Source: Novipirellula herctigrandis
GTDB lineage: Bacteria > Planctomycetota > Planctomycetia > Pirellulales > Pirellulaceae
Length of the DNA: 64,000 nt
NCBI GenBank assembly: GCA_007859835.1
Contig: SJPJ01000001.1
Location: 6,086,024 to 6,150,023, forward strand
Direction of reading: 5' to 3'
This document shows, one piece after another, positions 45,414 to 53,964 of the stretch. The notes under the pieces were generated by a model. That model searched no databases and was not told where the DNA came from. It was given only the letters and a program-made list of their open reading frames with translations. The position numbers and the translations under genes were made by a program. The first letter of the stretch is position 1; every line of letters starts with the position of its first letter.

Positions 45414-47411
45414 ATGACTAAGAACCTGCAACCAAAAAATCTTCGGAAAACAGACTCAGCTGTGGGTCGCGAAATCTTCCGGGAATTGACGAATGAATTT
45501 GTCCTTCGTGAATTTGCTCCAGCGACGGTATTGATTAACCAACGGTTCGAGGTCCTGTATGGCATGGGGCCTTTAGCCAAATATCTAGAAGTCCCGACAA
45601 GAGAATTGACCGGAAATATTTCGGTGGTGGCCAGACCCGAGCTGCGCGAAAAACTACTTGCAGCTTGTAGCCAATCCATTCGAGAAAATGGATTGGTGAG
45701 CGATTCGTGTGCTCGCGTCAACCGAGACGGAATGCTCGTCCATTGCACTCTTACCGTACGCCCCGTAACCGCACCTCCTGAAGCCAAAGGTTTGATGTTG
45801 GTCACGTTTGCTGACCAAACAGTCGGCCAGTCGCCGCAGTTAGAAACAACCGTGGATGGAATCGGAGGTGTAAAAGAGGAACGCCAAACGCCTACTGAAG
45901 ACATCATTTCGATGAACGAGGAATTGGAAACGCTCCGCGGTCGATCGCGAGCCATTTTGGCTTCGCTTTCTGCGCACATCGCTGTGGTAGACCGTGATGG
46001 AGTTATCGTGGCAGTGAACCCGGCGTGGAAAAGGTTCGCTGACCAGAACTTCGGAACCGAGGAGCAGTGCGGCGTCGGAAGCAATTATCTTGATGTTTGC
46101 GTGAATGCTTCTGACAATCACGGGAGCGGTGGTGACGCAACACAAGTTGTTACAAAATTAAGGCAGTTGTTAGCTGGAACGATCGATGAATTCACAATGG
46201 AGTACCCCTGTCACTCCGTAACCGAAAAGCGTTGGTTCATCATGCACGCGACGCCTTTAGACTATGAACAACGGGGAGCGGTCATATCCCACATCAATAT
46301 TACGGAGCGGAAACAAGCCGAAATTGCGCTGCAAGAGAGCGAACAACGATTGCGGGCCATTTTGGATACAGCATCCGATTCGATTGTGACAATCGATCAT
46401 CAGGGTAAAATTGAGTGTGTCAATCATGCGACGGAGTTGATGTTTGGCTATGACAAAGAAGAAATAATTGGCCAGAACGTCGCTGTACTGATGCCGCAAG
46501 CGCACCGTGAAAAACATGACGACCACATTCGACATTATTTGGATACAGGTGTTGCAAAAGTTGTTAACAGCTTCCGAGAAGTTGTTGCGTTTCGTAAAGA
46601 TGGATCGACGATCCCAATCGAGATCGCCCTTAGCGAAGTCGATGGTTTGAACCTCTTCACAGGGATTCTACGCGACATCACCGAAAAGAAGCGTCTAGAA
46701 GAACGCATTTTGCAAACCGCAACTGACGAACAGCAGCGAATTGGACAAGAACTGCATGATGGAACGCAGCAAGAGCTAACGGGATTGTCTCTATTTCTTG
46801 GCACCGTGCTTAGCATTCTTGACAATGCATCGCAACACAATTCAGGCGAACGAGTCACATGGAGATTGACCGATGACGATTTTTCCATGCTCCAGCAGAC
46901 CATTTCCAAACTGACGGACCGACTAAAGGAGACGATTCAACACGTCCGCGAACTATCGCACGGTATTATGCCAGTGCAAATTGACAACGAAGGCCTTCGA
47001 TCGGCGCTAGCGGATCTTGCTGCCACCAACGATTCCCAGAAGCATTTCTCTTGTCGATTTATCAGCTCCGGTGACATCACTATCTCAAGTAATACGATTG
47101 CGAATCAGCTTTACCGGATTGCACAAGAAGCATTAAGTAATGCTTTAAGACACGCAAATGCCGATCACGTTTTGATTTCACTTAAGGGGGAAAATAACAC
47201 GATCGTTTTGGAAATTAGCGATAACGGTGTCGGCATCGATTCATCGATATCAGATCGTCTTGGTACGGCAAGTGCAGGGTTCGGCTTGCGTATCATGAGT
47301 TATCGTGCGAACTCGATTGGAGGTGTGTTCCATATTGAACGCAACGGTGACCGTGGAACCATGGTACGGTGTGCGGTTCCAGTCCAAGGGTATCAAAATG
47401 ACGACACCTAA
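45414..47411 (+). CDS. multi-PAS sensor histidine kinase, NarL-system type (HisKA_3)
   Basis: The 665-residue cytoplasmic kinase has no membrane segment. A first PAS-like block (about 34-132, FAPATVLINQRFEVLYGMGP) resembles the PAS found in CheB/CheR fusions, followed by a coiled coil (MNEELETLRGR). PAS2 lies at 180-299 and PAS3 at 311-425. The HisKA_3 domain has the phosphoacceptor His448 in QRIGQELHDGTQQE. The ATPase has the N-box QEALSNALRHAN and G1 DNGVGID (603-609). PAS3 is of the FixL type; His368 and Arg388 align with heme-ligand His200 and Arg220 of Bradyrhizobium FixL, so it may bind heme. The response regulator gene overlaps its end by 14 bp. Confidence 0.92.
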   Translation: MTKNLQPKNLRKTDSAVGREIFRELTNEFVLREFAPATVLINQRFEVLYGMGPLAKYLEVPTRELTGNISVVARPELREKLLAACSQSIRENGLVSDSCARVNRDGMLVHCTLTVRPVTAPPEAKGLMLVTFADQTVGQSPQLETTVDGIGGVKEERQTPTEDIISMNEELETLRGRSRAILASLSAHIAVVDRDGVIVAVNPAWKRFADQNFGTEEQCGVGSNYLDVCVNASDNHGSGGDATQVVTKLRQLLAGTIDEFTMEYPCHSVTEKRWFIMHATPLDYEQRGAVISHINITERKQAEIALQESEQRLRAILDTASDSIVTIDHQGKIECVNHATELMFGYDKEEIIGQNVAVLMPQAHREKHDDHIRHYLDTGVAKVVNSFREVVAFRKDGSTIPIEIALSEVDGLNLFTGILRDITEKKRLEERILQTATDEQQRIGQELHDGTQQELTGLSLFLGTVLSILDNASQHNSGERVTWRLTDDDFSMLQQTISKLTDRLKETIQHVRELSHGIMPVQIDNEGLRSALADLAATNDSQKHFSCRFISSGDITISSNTIANQLYRIAQEALSNALRHANADHVLISLKGENNTIVLEISDNGVGIDSSISDRLGTASAGFGLRIMSYRANSIGGVFHIERNGDRGTMVRCAVPVQGYQNDDT

Positions 47412-48057
47412 GTTTCGGGCGAGGATCCTGGTGGTGGACGATCATCCGATGGTACGAGAAGGCTTAGCGATGCGTGTTTCGTCCCAAAGTGATTTAGAGA
47501 TATGCGGGGAGGCGTCGGCCGAAGATGAGGCTTTCGACTTGGTAAAGCAGGTATGCCCGGATTTGTTGATTGTGGATATCGCGTTGAAGAAGGGAAACGG
47601 CATCGAATTGATCAAGCGGGTTCATGCGATGAACCCGGCAGCGAAGATGTTGGTGGTGTCGGCATACCAAGAAACACTCTACGCCGAACGAGCTTTGCGA
47701 GCTGGCGCACTTGGCTACCTTAATAAGCAGGAATCGAATGAAAAAGTCATCGAGGCCATTCGAACGGTTCTGCGTGGCCAGCGTTTTGTTAGTGAACGTC
47801 TGATGCAGCGGTTGGTAACTCAAGCACTGGGTAGCCACGCAGCAATGGAGGATCCTATCGAGCAACTTACCGATCGAGAGCTCGAAGTGTTTCGGCTAAT
47901 CGGACAAGGTTTTACCAGCGGAACGATTGCGGAACAGCTATTCCTAAGCACACACACCATTGACAGTCATCGCGAACATCTCAAACGCAAGCTGAACGTG
48001 AAATCGGCGACGGAGCTGAATCGGCTAGCTGTTCAATGGTCACTCGAAAACGCCTGA
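47398..48057 (+). CDS. NarL/FixJ-family response regulator
   Basis: The 219-residue protein has a receiver domain (LVVDDHPMVREG, with phosphoacceptor Asp60 in LLIVDIALKKGNG and Lys110) and a LuxR-type helix-turn-helix (LTDRELEVFRLIGQGF...TIDSHREHLKRKLN, about residues 157-215). It starts inside the kinase gene (14-bp overlap), so the two proteins are made together and form one phosphorelay. Its target genes cannot be read from the sequence. Confidence 0.95.
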   Translation: MTTPKFRARILVVDDHPMVREGLAMRVSSQSDLEICGEASAEDEAFDLVKQVCPDLLIVDIALKKGNGIELIKRVHAMNPAAKMLVVSAYQETLYAERALRAGALGYLNKQESNEKVIEAIRTVLRGQRFVSERLMQRLVTQALGSHAAMEDPIEQLTDRELEVFRLIGQGFTSGTIAEQLFLSTHTIDSHREHLKRKLNVKSATELNRLAVQWSLENA

Positions 48058-48352
48058 TAGTGGTTTGTTGCGCTGCGCAGGAAATTGTGTTGGATTCTGA
48101 ATAAACGGAAATACTATTCCGTATGTCGCATTGCGCCGCGGATCGTTGATAGCGACGAATTGCGACAGTTTGGCACAGTGACGGTGGAATTGTGTCAGAA
48201 CGTCTCAGTTGCAACGTCTGTCTTCTTGATGATTGCCTTTTTCGTTTTCTTTCATAAGGGCATCGCTGATGGCATTCACATGAATCGACTCGGAGGTGTC
48301 TTTTTCGGTTGTTCCCTCGGTGAGAATCGGATTGTGATGCCGCTATTGAAGG

Positions 48353-48394
48353 CACAGTATATACAGCGGCAAACACAGCATATACAGCGGCAAA
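48353..48394. repeat. 21-bp tandem repeat, 2 copies
   Basis: Units at 48353-48373 and 48374-48394 differ by one base (CACAGTATA versus CACAGCATA) and share TATACAGCGGCAAA. They lie in the gap between the response-regulator gene and the porin gene. Confidence 0.9.
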
Positions 48395-48506
48395 CACCGT
48401 TCCTCACCTGCACTTCATCAAACCCGAGGATCGGGGCGAAATCACTTGTGGTTGGGTTCTTATGTTCTCAATAGCACTCCACTGACTTTGTCCGTCTGGT
48501 TGGTCA

Positions 48507-48541
48507 AACGAAAAAGGCCGTTCGCAACGTTGCGAACGGCC
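48507..48541 (-). terminator. strong terminator after the porin gene
   Basis: GGCCGTTCGCAA and TTGCGAACGGCC form a perfect 12-bp stem with a very small apex (48516-48541). On the minus strand a T-tract (TTTTTCGTTT) follows. It lies 43 bp after the porin stop and closes the nitrate-region transcription. Confidence 0.9.
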
Positions 48542-48584
48542 AAATCGACTTTGGGGAGTCTTTTGAGGCAAAGTTCCGTTAAGC

Positions 48585-50228
48585 CTAATAACGGGTTTGG
48601 AACTGGCCGTAGAAGAAGTCCGCATCGGCATCATTGCCAGCCGCTGCCGGCATGATTCCTGGGGTGTCATAGTAGTCACCGCCCGCGAAGTGCGAATAGC
48701 CCAGTAACACATTGTTGCGTGGATTCAAGTTGATGTTGAACAGCACGTCGATTTCGTGGCCGAGGTCTTTCGACTCTGCTTGTGTCGTGCTGTTGTAAGG
48801 AGTCATCACGACACTATAGGGTGTGGTATCTTCAACCATTCGGAAGTAGTGATACCAAAGCACAAGCGAAATCTTCTTTGTCAGCGGCGCGGTTGTTAGC
48901 ACGTTGAAATCGTGCAAGTTGCGACGGCCAAACAAGTCCATGAACCCGTTGTATTTGTGTGCCAAGGGGAACAAGTGATCGTAACCGCCATCGCCACGGC
49001 CGACTTGGTTGAAGTCGTCTTCACCCGAAGCATAGTCGTAGTACGCCCAAATCGTTGGACTCACTAAATTTGACTCGTACTTACGTCCCAACCCCGCGGT
49101 AAAGAAACCTGCTTCATGACTACTTGCCGTTGCATCTTCACCAAATTGGAACGCACCTTCAAAGTCATAGAGCATGCCACTATCCGTTTTACCCACAACG
49201 CGGCTGCCGATTGTGTGCTGGCTAAAGCCCACGGTGTGGTTGTCATAACCGAGGTAGTAGGCATCGAACACACCCGTCGGGGTTCCTTTTTGCGAAGCAT
49301 AAACTCCATAAAATTGCTGATTCGTGTCGCTGACGTCTCCGCCGGTTGGATCGACTGGAACGAACTCGGTCCAGAAAGCGTCAACCGATGTGTCGCCATT
49401 TTGATAGAGCATTCGAACGCCCTCGAATGTGCGACGAGTGTTCGCCCAATCGAGAGGCGACACCGTACGTTGTGCCCCGAAAAGTAGTTCTTGACGACCT
49501 GCCCGAGCGGTCAACTTTTCGGACCCGCTATCGATCAGCTTTATATCGACGAACAAGTTGAGTACGTCCATATCATTTTCTTCGATCGGACGTGGGGTAA
49601 ATGTTTCACCCATGGAATTGGCGTCAAGCACTTCACCGTAGACCCGAAAGGTGTCGTTGATCTTCCAATCCGCGTAAAGTCGTTGGCGGCTAAGCCAAAA
49701 ATTGTCATCCTTGCCAGTAATGCCCACGCCACGGTGGTTTCGTTCGTTGTGATATCTGAAACGTGTTTCCCCACCCACGCTAAGTTTTCCGATCGGCGTG
49801 TTCATGTCCTTTAAGGAGTCGCCGAGCAAAGCGGGACCATTGTAACATGGATCCGTCAAATACGAAAAATCATTCGCGTAGAAGAGGCCACCAAAGGCAG
49901 ATTTCATCTTAGCGGTCGCCGCTTCTTTTCTCTTCTTTGTGCAACAGGTTGTGTTACAACAGTTGCATGAAGGTGACGGCGTGGCATTCTGGTAAGTCGG
50001 TGCCTGTGGTGTCGCGACGGACTCTTGCATCGCGACCGGTTGAGGTGCTTGGGCAGGTTGGGGATTCGCTTCTTGCATTGCAACGGTCTGGACGACTACC
50101 GTTTCAAGCCCTGTCTCCACAAACGCATCGTTCGCAACAAGGTTGACGGAGCCGATCAGTGTGGCTGCTATGGCCGGAGCAACTGAGGCGAATACAAAAC
50201 GCCCTTGGCGTTGTGGAAATGGATTCAT
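48585..50228 (-). CDS. alginate-export-type outer-membrane porin
   Basis: The 547-residue product has an N-terminal signal region (FVFASVAPAIAATLIGSVNL), then a Pro/Gln linker and a Cys cluster (Cys88, 90, 91, 95, 96 in CNCCNTTCCTKKRK). The rest is a beta barrel with the alginate-export domain pattern GRQELLFGAQRTVSPLDWAN...RRTFEGVRM, ending in an aromatic residue (FQTRY). It lies 264 bp downstream of the [Fe-S]-flavoprotein gene on the same strand and may be the outer-membrane door for nitrate (inference from position). The family name does not imply alginate here. Confidence 0.82.
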   Translation of the reverse strand: MNPFPQRQGRFVFASVAPAIAATLIGSVNLVANDAFVETGLETVVVQTVAMQEANPQPAQAPQPVAMQESVATPQAPTYQNATPSPSCNCCNTTCCTKKRKEAATAKMKSAFGGLFYANDFSYLTDPCYNGPALLGDSLKDMNTPIGKLSVGGETRFRYHNERNHRGVGITGKDDNFWLSRQRLYADWKINDTFRVYGEVLDANSMGETFTPRPIEENDMDVLNLFVDIKLIDSGSEKLTARAGRQELLFGAQRTVSPLDWANTRRTFEGVRMLYQNGDTSVDAFWTEFVPVDPTGGDVSDTNQQFYGVYASQKGTPTGVFDAYYLGYDNHTVGFSQHTIGSRVVGKTDSGMLYDFEGAFQFGEDATASSHEAGFFTAGLGRKYESNLVSPTIWAYYDYASGEDDFNQVGRGDGGYDHLFPLAHKYNGFMDLFGRRNLHDFNVLTTAPLTKKISLVLWYHYFRMVEDTTPYSVVMTPYNSTTQAESKDLGHEIDVLFNINLNPRNNVLLGYSHFAGGDYYDTPGIMPAAAGNDADADFFYGQFQTRY

Positions 50229-50322
50229 GTTATGGCAATCCTTAGTTTGGTCTGATTGTTATCAAGCCAAGGTTGATACGAGGCTGATCGGTGCATGCGT
50301 CCACTGAACCGGCTGTAATGGA

Positions 50323-50348
50323 ACACTGTCTGCTACACACTGTCTGCT
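50323..50348. repeat. 14-bp period direct repeat, about 2 copies
   Basis: ACACTGTCTGCT occurs at 50323-50334 and 50337-50348, separated by AC. It lies upstream of the porin start within the 264-bp gap (50229-50492) before the [Fe-S]-flavoprotein stop. Confidence 0.8.
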
Positions 50349-50492
50349 GACTGTCGAGATATCGACAATCATGCGTAAATCGCAGCACCAAACCGAATTG
50401 AATAAAAGCCCTGGCCGAGACTTTCGGCTTTAGCGGCAAGACAATCGAATCAATCAGCAAACTCGATTGTGAGATGAAGCGGAATGAAAAGC

Positions 50493-52079
50493 TTAGTAGA
50501 CGTCCCGGTGGTATCGGCCGTCTGCGGCCAGTTGTTTCACGAACGCCTTAGCTTTTTCTGCCGTCATTTCGCCGTGCAATGCCACGAGATCACAAATGGC
50601 ACAATCGACATCTTTTGCCATCCGTGATGCATCACCGCAAACGTAAAAACTCGCTCCTGATTGCAGCCATTGCCAAATCTCGGCACCGTTTTCCTGCATT
50701 CGGTCTTGCACGTAGACCTTGCTCTTACCGTCACGGCTAAAGGCAGTGTCTAATCGTGACAACATGCCCGATTGCTGGTACTCGCGCAGTTCCGATTCGT
50801 ACAGGAAATCAAACGCTTCATGCTGATCACCAAAGAATAGCCAGTTTTTTCCCGGTGCTTTGGTCTCAGCTCGCTCCTGTAAAAATGCGATAAACGGGGC
50901 GATGCCCGTTCCGGGACCAACCATGATCATCGGCTGGTTTGGATCCTCAGGGGTGGTGAAGCCGGCATGATTAGGTTGCACAAACACTCGCACCGTTTGA
51001 TCGCTCTTGACCCGTTCGGCTAGCATCGTACTAGCGACCCCTTTTCGCACCCGCCCTTCACGTTCGAAGACGACTTTGCCAATCGTCAAATGAACCTGAT
51101 CGCCAACGCATTTCCTACTGCTGGCAATCGAATAGAGTCTTGGGTTGAGCGGTTCGAGTGTTTCCAATATTTCGGTCGGTGTTACCGTCGCTGGGCCTGC
51201 AATTTCAAGGACATCGAGCACGTCAAAACCATCCGGGACACCCTCTTCAAGCATCAATGCCAATGTCTTTTTCGAATTTTCATTAGCCACGCGATCAACA
51301 AGCAATTCAATCAGTTCGTCACTCGGGTCTTTTAAACAACAATCGTTGCACAATGCTTGCACTAGTGTTTTGCGATTGCGGAGTGGCGTCGTCACCGTCG
51401 CGTTTGGATCAGCAGCCAATTGACTGACGATTAGATTGGCAAGTTCCTCGCAATTGGTTGGGTAAACTCCTAAAGCATCGCCAACTTTGTAAGTCAAGTT
51501 GGATCCACTCAGGTCAATTACAACATGTCGGGTGTCCTTTGCCGAACCCTCTAGGTTCAAGGGACGCGATTCAATCAGTTTCGCCTCGAATGGATTTTGC
51601 CGAGAATATACTGGCTTGTCATTCGAGGTAAGATTGCTAGTTACGACTCGATCTTTCCCATTGGCATTTTTAGGCGACGCATTCGATTCGGCAATTAGCC
51701 TTTTGATTGATTGTTTCGTTTCTTTTCCACCCGGACTGCAAAGTGTCAGATTGGTTTCCTCACCCGATGCAATTGCTTCACCATAGGTTTGGCAAAGATA
51801 GCCGCACGAACCACAGTCAAGCTGTGCCATAGACGCCATCAATTTCCGCTCGAGCGGTTTGTCTTTGGCTAGATCCATTCGGTCAACAATCGGTAGTGTT
51901 GGGTCATGCCATGGAAAATCTTCCTCGTCGACCGCAGTTGGCGGAGTGATACCGAGTGCCGTGGCTGTTGCGGCGGCACTCATACCAGATTGCATACCCG
52001 CCAAACCCGCGAAAAAACCATTGAGCCACGCACGTTGTTCTTCGTTAAATGGAGCCGATTCGGGAATAAAGCTTGACAT
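50493..52079 (-). CDS. [Fe-S]/FAD NAD(P)H reductase (CysJ-like without flavodoxin domain)
   Basis: The ATG at 52079 gives 528 residues. A short N-terminal helical motif (FNEEQRAWLNGFFAGLAG) comes first, then a four-Cys motif (Cys89, 92, 96, 114 in CGSCGYLC...CSPGG) of the Fe-S type. The sulfite-reductase-like FAD and NADP domains follow (RLYSIASSRKCVGDQ, GVASTMLAERV, MIMVGPGTGIAPFIAFLQER, YVCGDASRMAKDV). The FMN flavodoxin domain of CysJ is missing, with the Fe-S motif in its place. It is the likely electron donor to NirA and/or NasA. It follows nirA after 67 bp. Confidence 0.9.
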   Translation of the reverse strand: MSSFIPESAPFNEEQRAWLNGFFAGLAGMQSGMSAAATATALGITPPTAVDEEDFPWHDPTLPIVDRMDLAKDKPLERKLMASMAQLDCGSCGYLCQTYGEAIASGEETNLTLCSPGGKETKQSIKRLIAESNASPKNANGKDRVVTSNLTSNDKPVYSRQNPFEAKLIESRPLNLEGSAKDTRHVVIDLSGSNLTYKVGDALGVYPTNCEELANLIVSQLAADPNATVTTPLRNRKTLVQALCNDCCLKDPSDELIELLVDRVANENSKKTLALMLEEGVPDGFDVLDVLEIAGPATVTPTEILETLEPLNPRLYSIASSRKCVGDQVHLTIGKVVFEREGRVRKGVASTMLAERVKSDQTVRVFVQPNHAGFTTPEDPNQPMIMVGPGTGIAPFIAFLQERAETKAPGKNWLFFGDQHEAFDFLYESELREYQQSGMLSRLDTAFSRDGKSKVYVQDRMQENGAEIWQWLQSGASFYVCGDASRMAKDVDCAICDLVALHGEMTAEKAKAFVKQLAADGRYHRDVY

Positions 52080-52146
52080 AAATGAAAGTGAAAGATTCGA
52101 AGGATGAAGTATGAAAGTGGATTGGTTAGAACTCGGCGCTGGGGTT

Positions 52147-53964
52147 TTAGCTTTGGCATGTGGCGAGTCGAACTTTGCTGAGTTCTTCGTCGCTATGACG
52201 GCGAGTGAAGTCGACGAAGCTTTCTTGGGCCTTTCGATCTTCCAAATAGTGCGCAATAAGCGATGCAATTAGCATCGGAATCTCGTCGAAGACGACCGAT
52301 TGGAAAATTTCGCGGCCAATTCCTTGCCGTGCTCCCCAGCCGCCACCAAGGACGATGTGGTAGCCGTCGACCATGTCGTCACCTTGTTCGACTTTGCACG
52401 CGATTAGCCCGATGTCTCCGATGTAATGCTGCGCACAACTGTGATGGCATCCGGTAAAATGAATGTTGATCGGCACATCCAATTCGAACAGCGATTCCAA
52501 ATGCCTCGCTAAAACCATCGCATTGGCTTTCGTGTCTGCACCCGCAAATTTGCAGCCTGCGCTGCCGGTACAGGCAACCAACCCTGCTTGAAACGCAGTT
52601 GCCTGCCAATCCAAACCGCACGCTTCAATCCGTGCTTTGACGGCGTCGATATCAGCGGAGGCAATGTTTGGAATGATGAGGTTCTGCCAAACGGTTAATC
52701 GGATTTCGCCGTTACCGAATTCGTTCGCAATCGCGGCCAAATGGCGAGCTTGATCGGACGTCATTCGCCCAACCGGAAATACGACGCCGACGTAGTGACA
52801 ATCGGTTTGCCGTTGCGAGTGAAAACCAACATGGGCAACGCGATCTTCGTTGTCGACACAGGTCAACTTGTCTTTCGGAACTCGCCGCAATGTTCGTCCA
52901 TATTCCTCTTCAACGACCGTCAGAAACTTATCGAAACCCCAATCGTCGAGCACATATTTTAGTCTCGCCTTCTTGCGATCAGTCCGGTCGCCGTTTTTGA
53001 CAAAGACTCGCAAAATCGCTCCTGCCACCTCGACCGCCTCATCGGCTGTCAAAAGGACGCCAGTGTCACGAGCGAAATCCTTGTGACCAGTGATCCCTCC
53101 TAGCGTCAATTGAAAATAGACACCTGAAGACAAATCCGTGTCGGCGTTTTCCTCTGTCACGCGAGCGGCTCGGAAACCGATGTCGTTGGTATCATCGAGC
53201 GATGCAATCCGGCCCCCAGCATCAAACGCGATATTGAATTTTCGTGGCAAACCAAACACTTCGCGATGATTCAAAATGTAGTGGTGCATTCGCTTGGCAA
53301 GTGGAATCGTTTCAATGAGTTCATCGGGATCAATTCCAGACAAACAACTTGCCGTACAGTTGCGGACATTATCACCGCCGCTACCTAGGCTTATTAAATC
53401 CAATTCGCGGATTCCGTACAAAACACTGCGTGCTTGATCCGCTTGGATTTCGCGAAGTTGCAAGTTTGCGCGGGTTGTGATGTCGATATAGCCTCCTGCT
53501 GATTTGTCCGCTAAATCAGCCAGTCCGGCGAGTTGCCAAGCATGCATCAATCCACCCGGAATGCGGAGTCGCATCATGTAGGCGTTTTGGTTGGGAGCGA
53601 CATGAAACATGCCGTGAAATTTGTGCAGAAATACGTCCGTACCTTTTGGGAATTCGTTCGCGTCACTTCGGCTGATAATTTCATCCCACATGTCGAGCGG
53701 GTTCTTTTCGCGTTTTGCCTTTTCTTCGTTGCAAAGCTTCTTGCCTTCGGCGATGACGGCATCTTGTGCTTCGTATGCGATCCGTTCGGGACCATAAGGA
53801 ATCGCTTGTCCGTCCAGGTTTGCCGCACCACCGCCGATGGTCAGCGAAGAACCAAGTCCACCGACGCTACCGGAAACAACCGGCAAACCGCTGACCGCTC
53901 GAGCAACATCGTGGCCCATCGTGAAGCCGGCCAAATACTGTTTTTGCTCTTCGCTAAAGCTCAT
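52147..53964 (-). CDS. nirA: ferredoxin-type nitrite reductase (siroheme, NirA family)
   Basis: The 605-residue enzyme reduces nitrite to ammonium by six electrons. The [4Fe-4S]-siroheme cysteines are Cys465 and Cys471 ([12 protein letters not shown]) and Cys506 and Cys510 ([11 protein letters not shown]). The two siroheme-type half-domains are clear ([33 protein letters not shown]). Sulfite reductases look similar; the position between nasA and a reductase makes nitrite the likely substrate. It overlaps the nasA stop by 4 bp (ATGA). Its N-terminus ([15 protein letters not shown]) resembles that of the flavoprotein coded downstream. Confidence 0.94.
   Translation of the reverse strand: MSFSEEQKQYLAGFTMGHDVARAVSGLPVVSGSVGGLGSSLTIGGGAANLDGQAIPYGPERIAYEAQDAVIAEGKKLCNEEKAKREKNPLDMWDEIISRSDANEFPKGTDVFLHKFHGMFHVAPNQNAYMMRLRIPGGLMHAWQLAGLADLADKSAGGYIDITTRANLQLREIQADQARSVLYGIRELDLISLGSGGDNVRNCTASCLSGIDPDELIETIPLAKRMHHYILNHREVFGLPRKFNIAFDAGGRIASLDDTNDIGFRAARVTEENADTDLSSGVYFQLTLGGITGHKDFARDTGVLLTADEAVEVAGAILRVFVKNGDRTDRKKARLKYVLDDWGFDKFLTVVEEEYGRTLRRVPKDKLTCVDNEDRVAHVGFHSQRQTDCHYVGVVFPVGRMTSDQARHLAAIANEFGNGEIRLTVWQNLIIPNIASADIDAVKARIEACGLDWQATAFQAGLVACTGSAGCKFAGADTKANAMVLARHLESLFELDVPINIHFTGCHHSCAQHYIGDIGLIACKVEQGDDMVDGYHIVLGGGWGARQGIGREIFQSVVFDEIPMLIASLIAHYLEDRKAQESFVDFTRRHSDEELSKVRLATCQS

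Larger units (their letters stand above)
48058..48584. other. 527-bp convergent intergenic region
   Basis: It lies between the response regulator and the porin gene at the end of the nitrate cluster. It contains a 21-bp duplicate and a strong terminator (annotated separately). A plus-strand frame of 129 codons here has no recognisable protein features. Confidence 0.5.

Noticed and set aside
48085..48474. 129-codon frame in the convergent gap, with a hydrophobic stretch
   Set aside because: It includes the 21-bp repeat, has no ribosome site and no family features.
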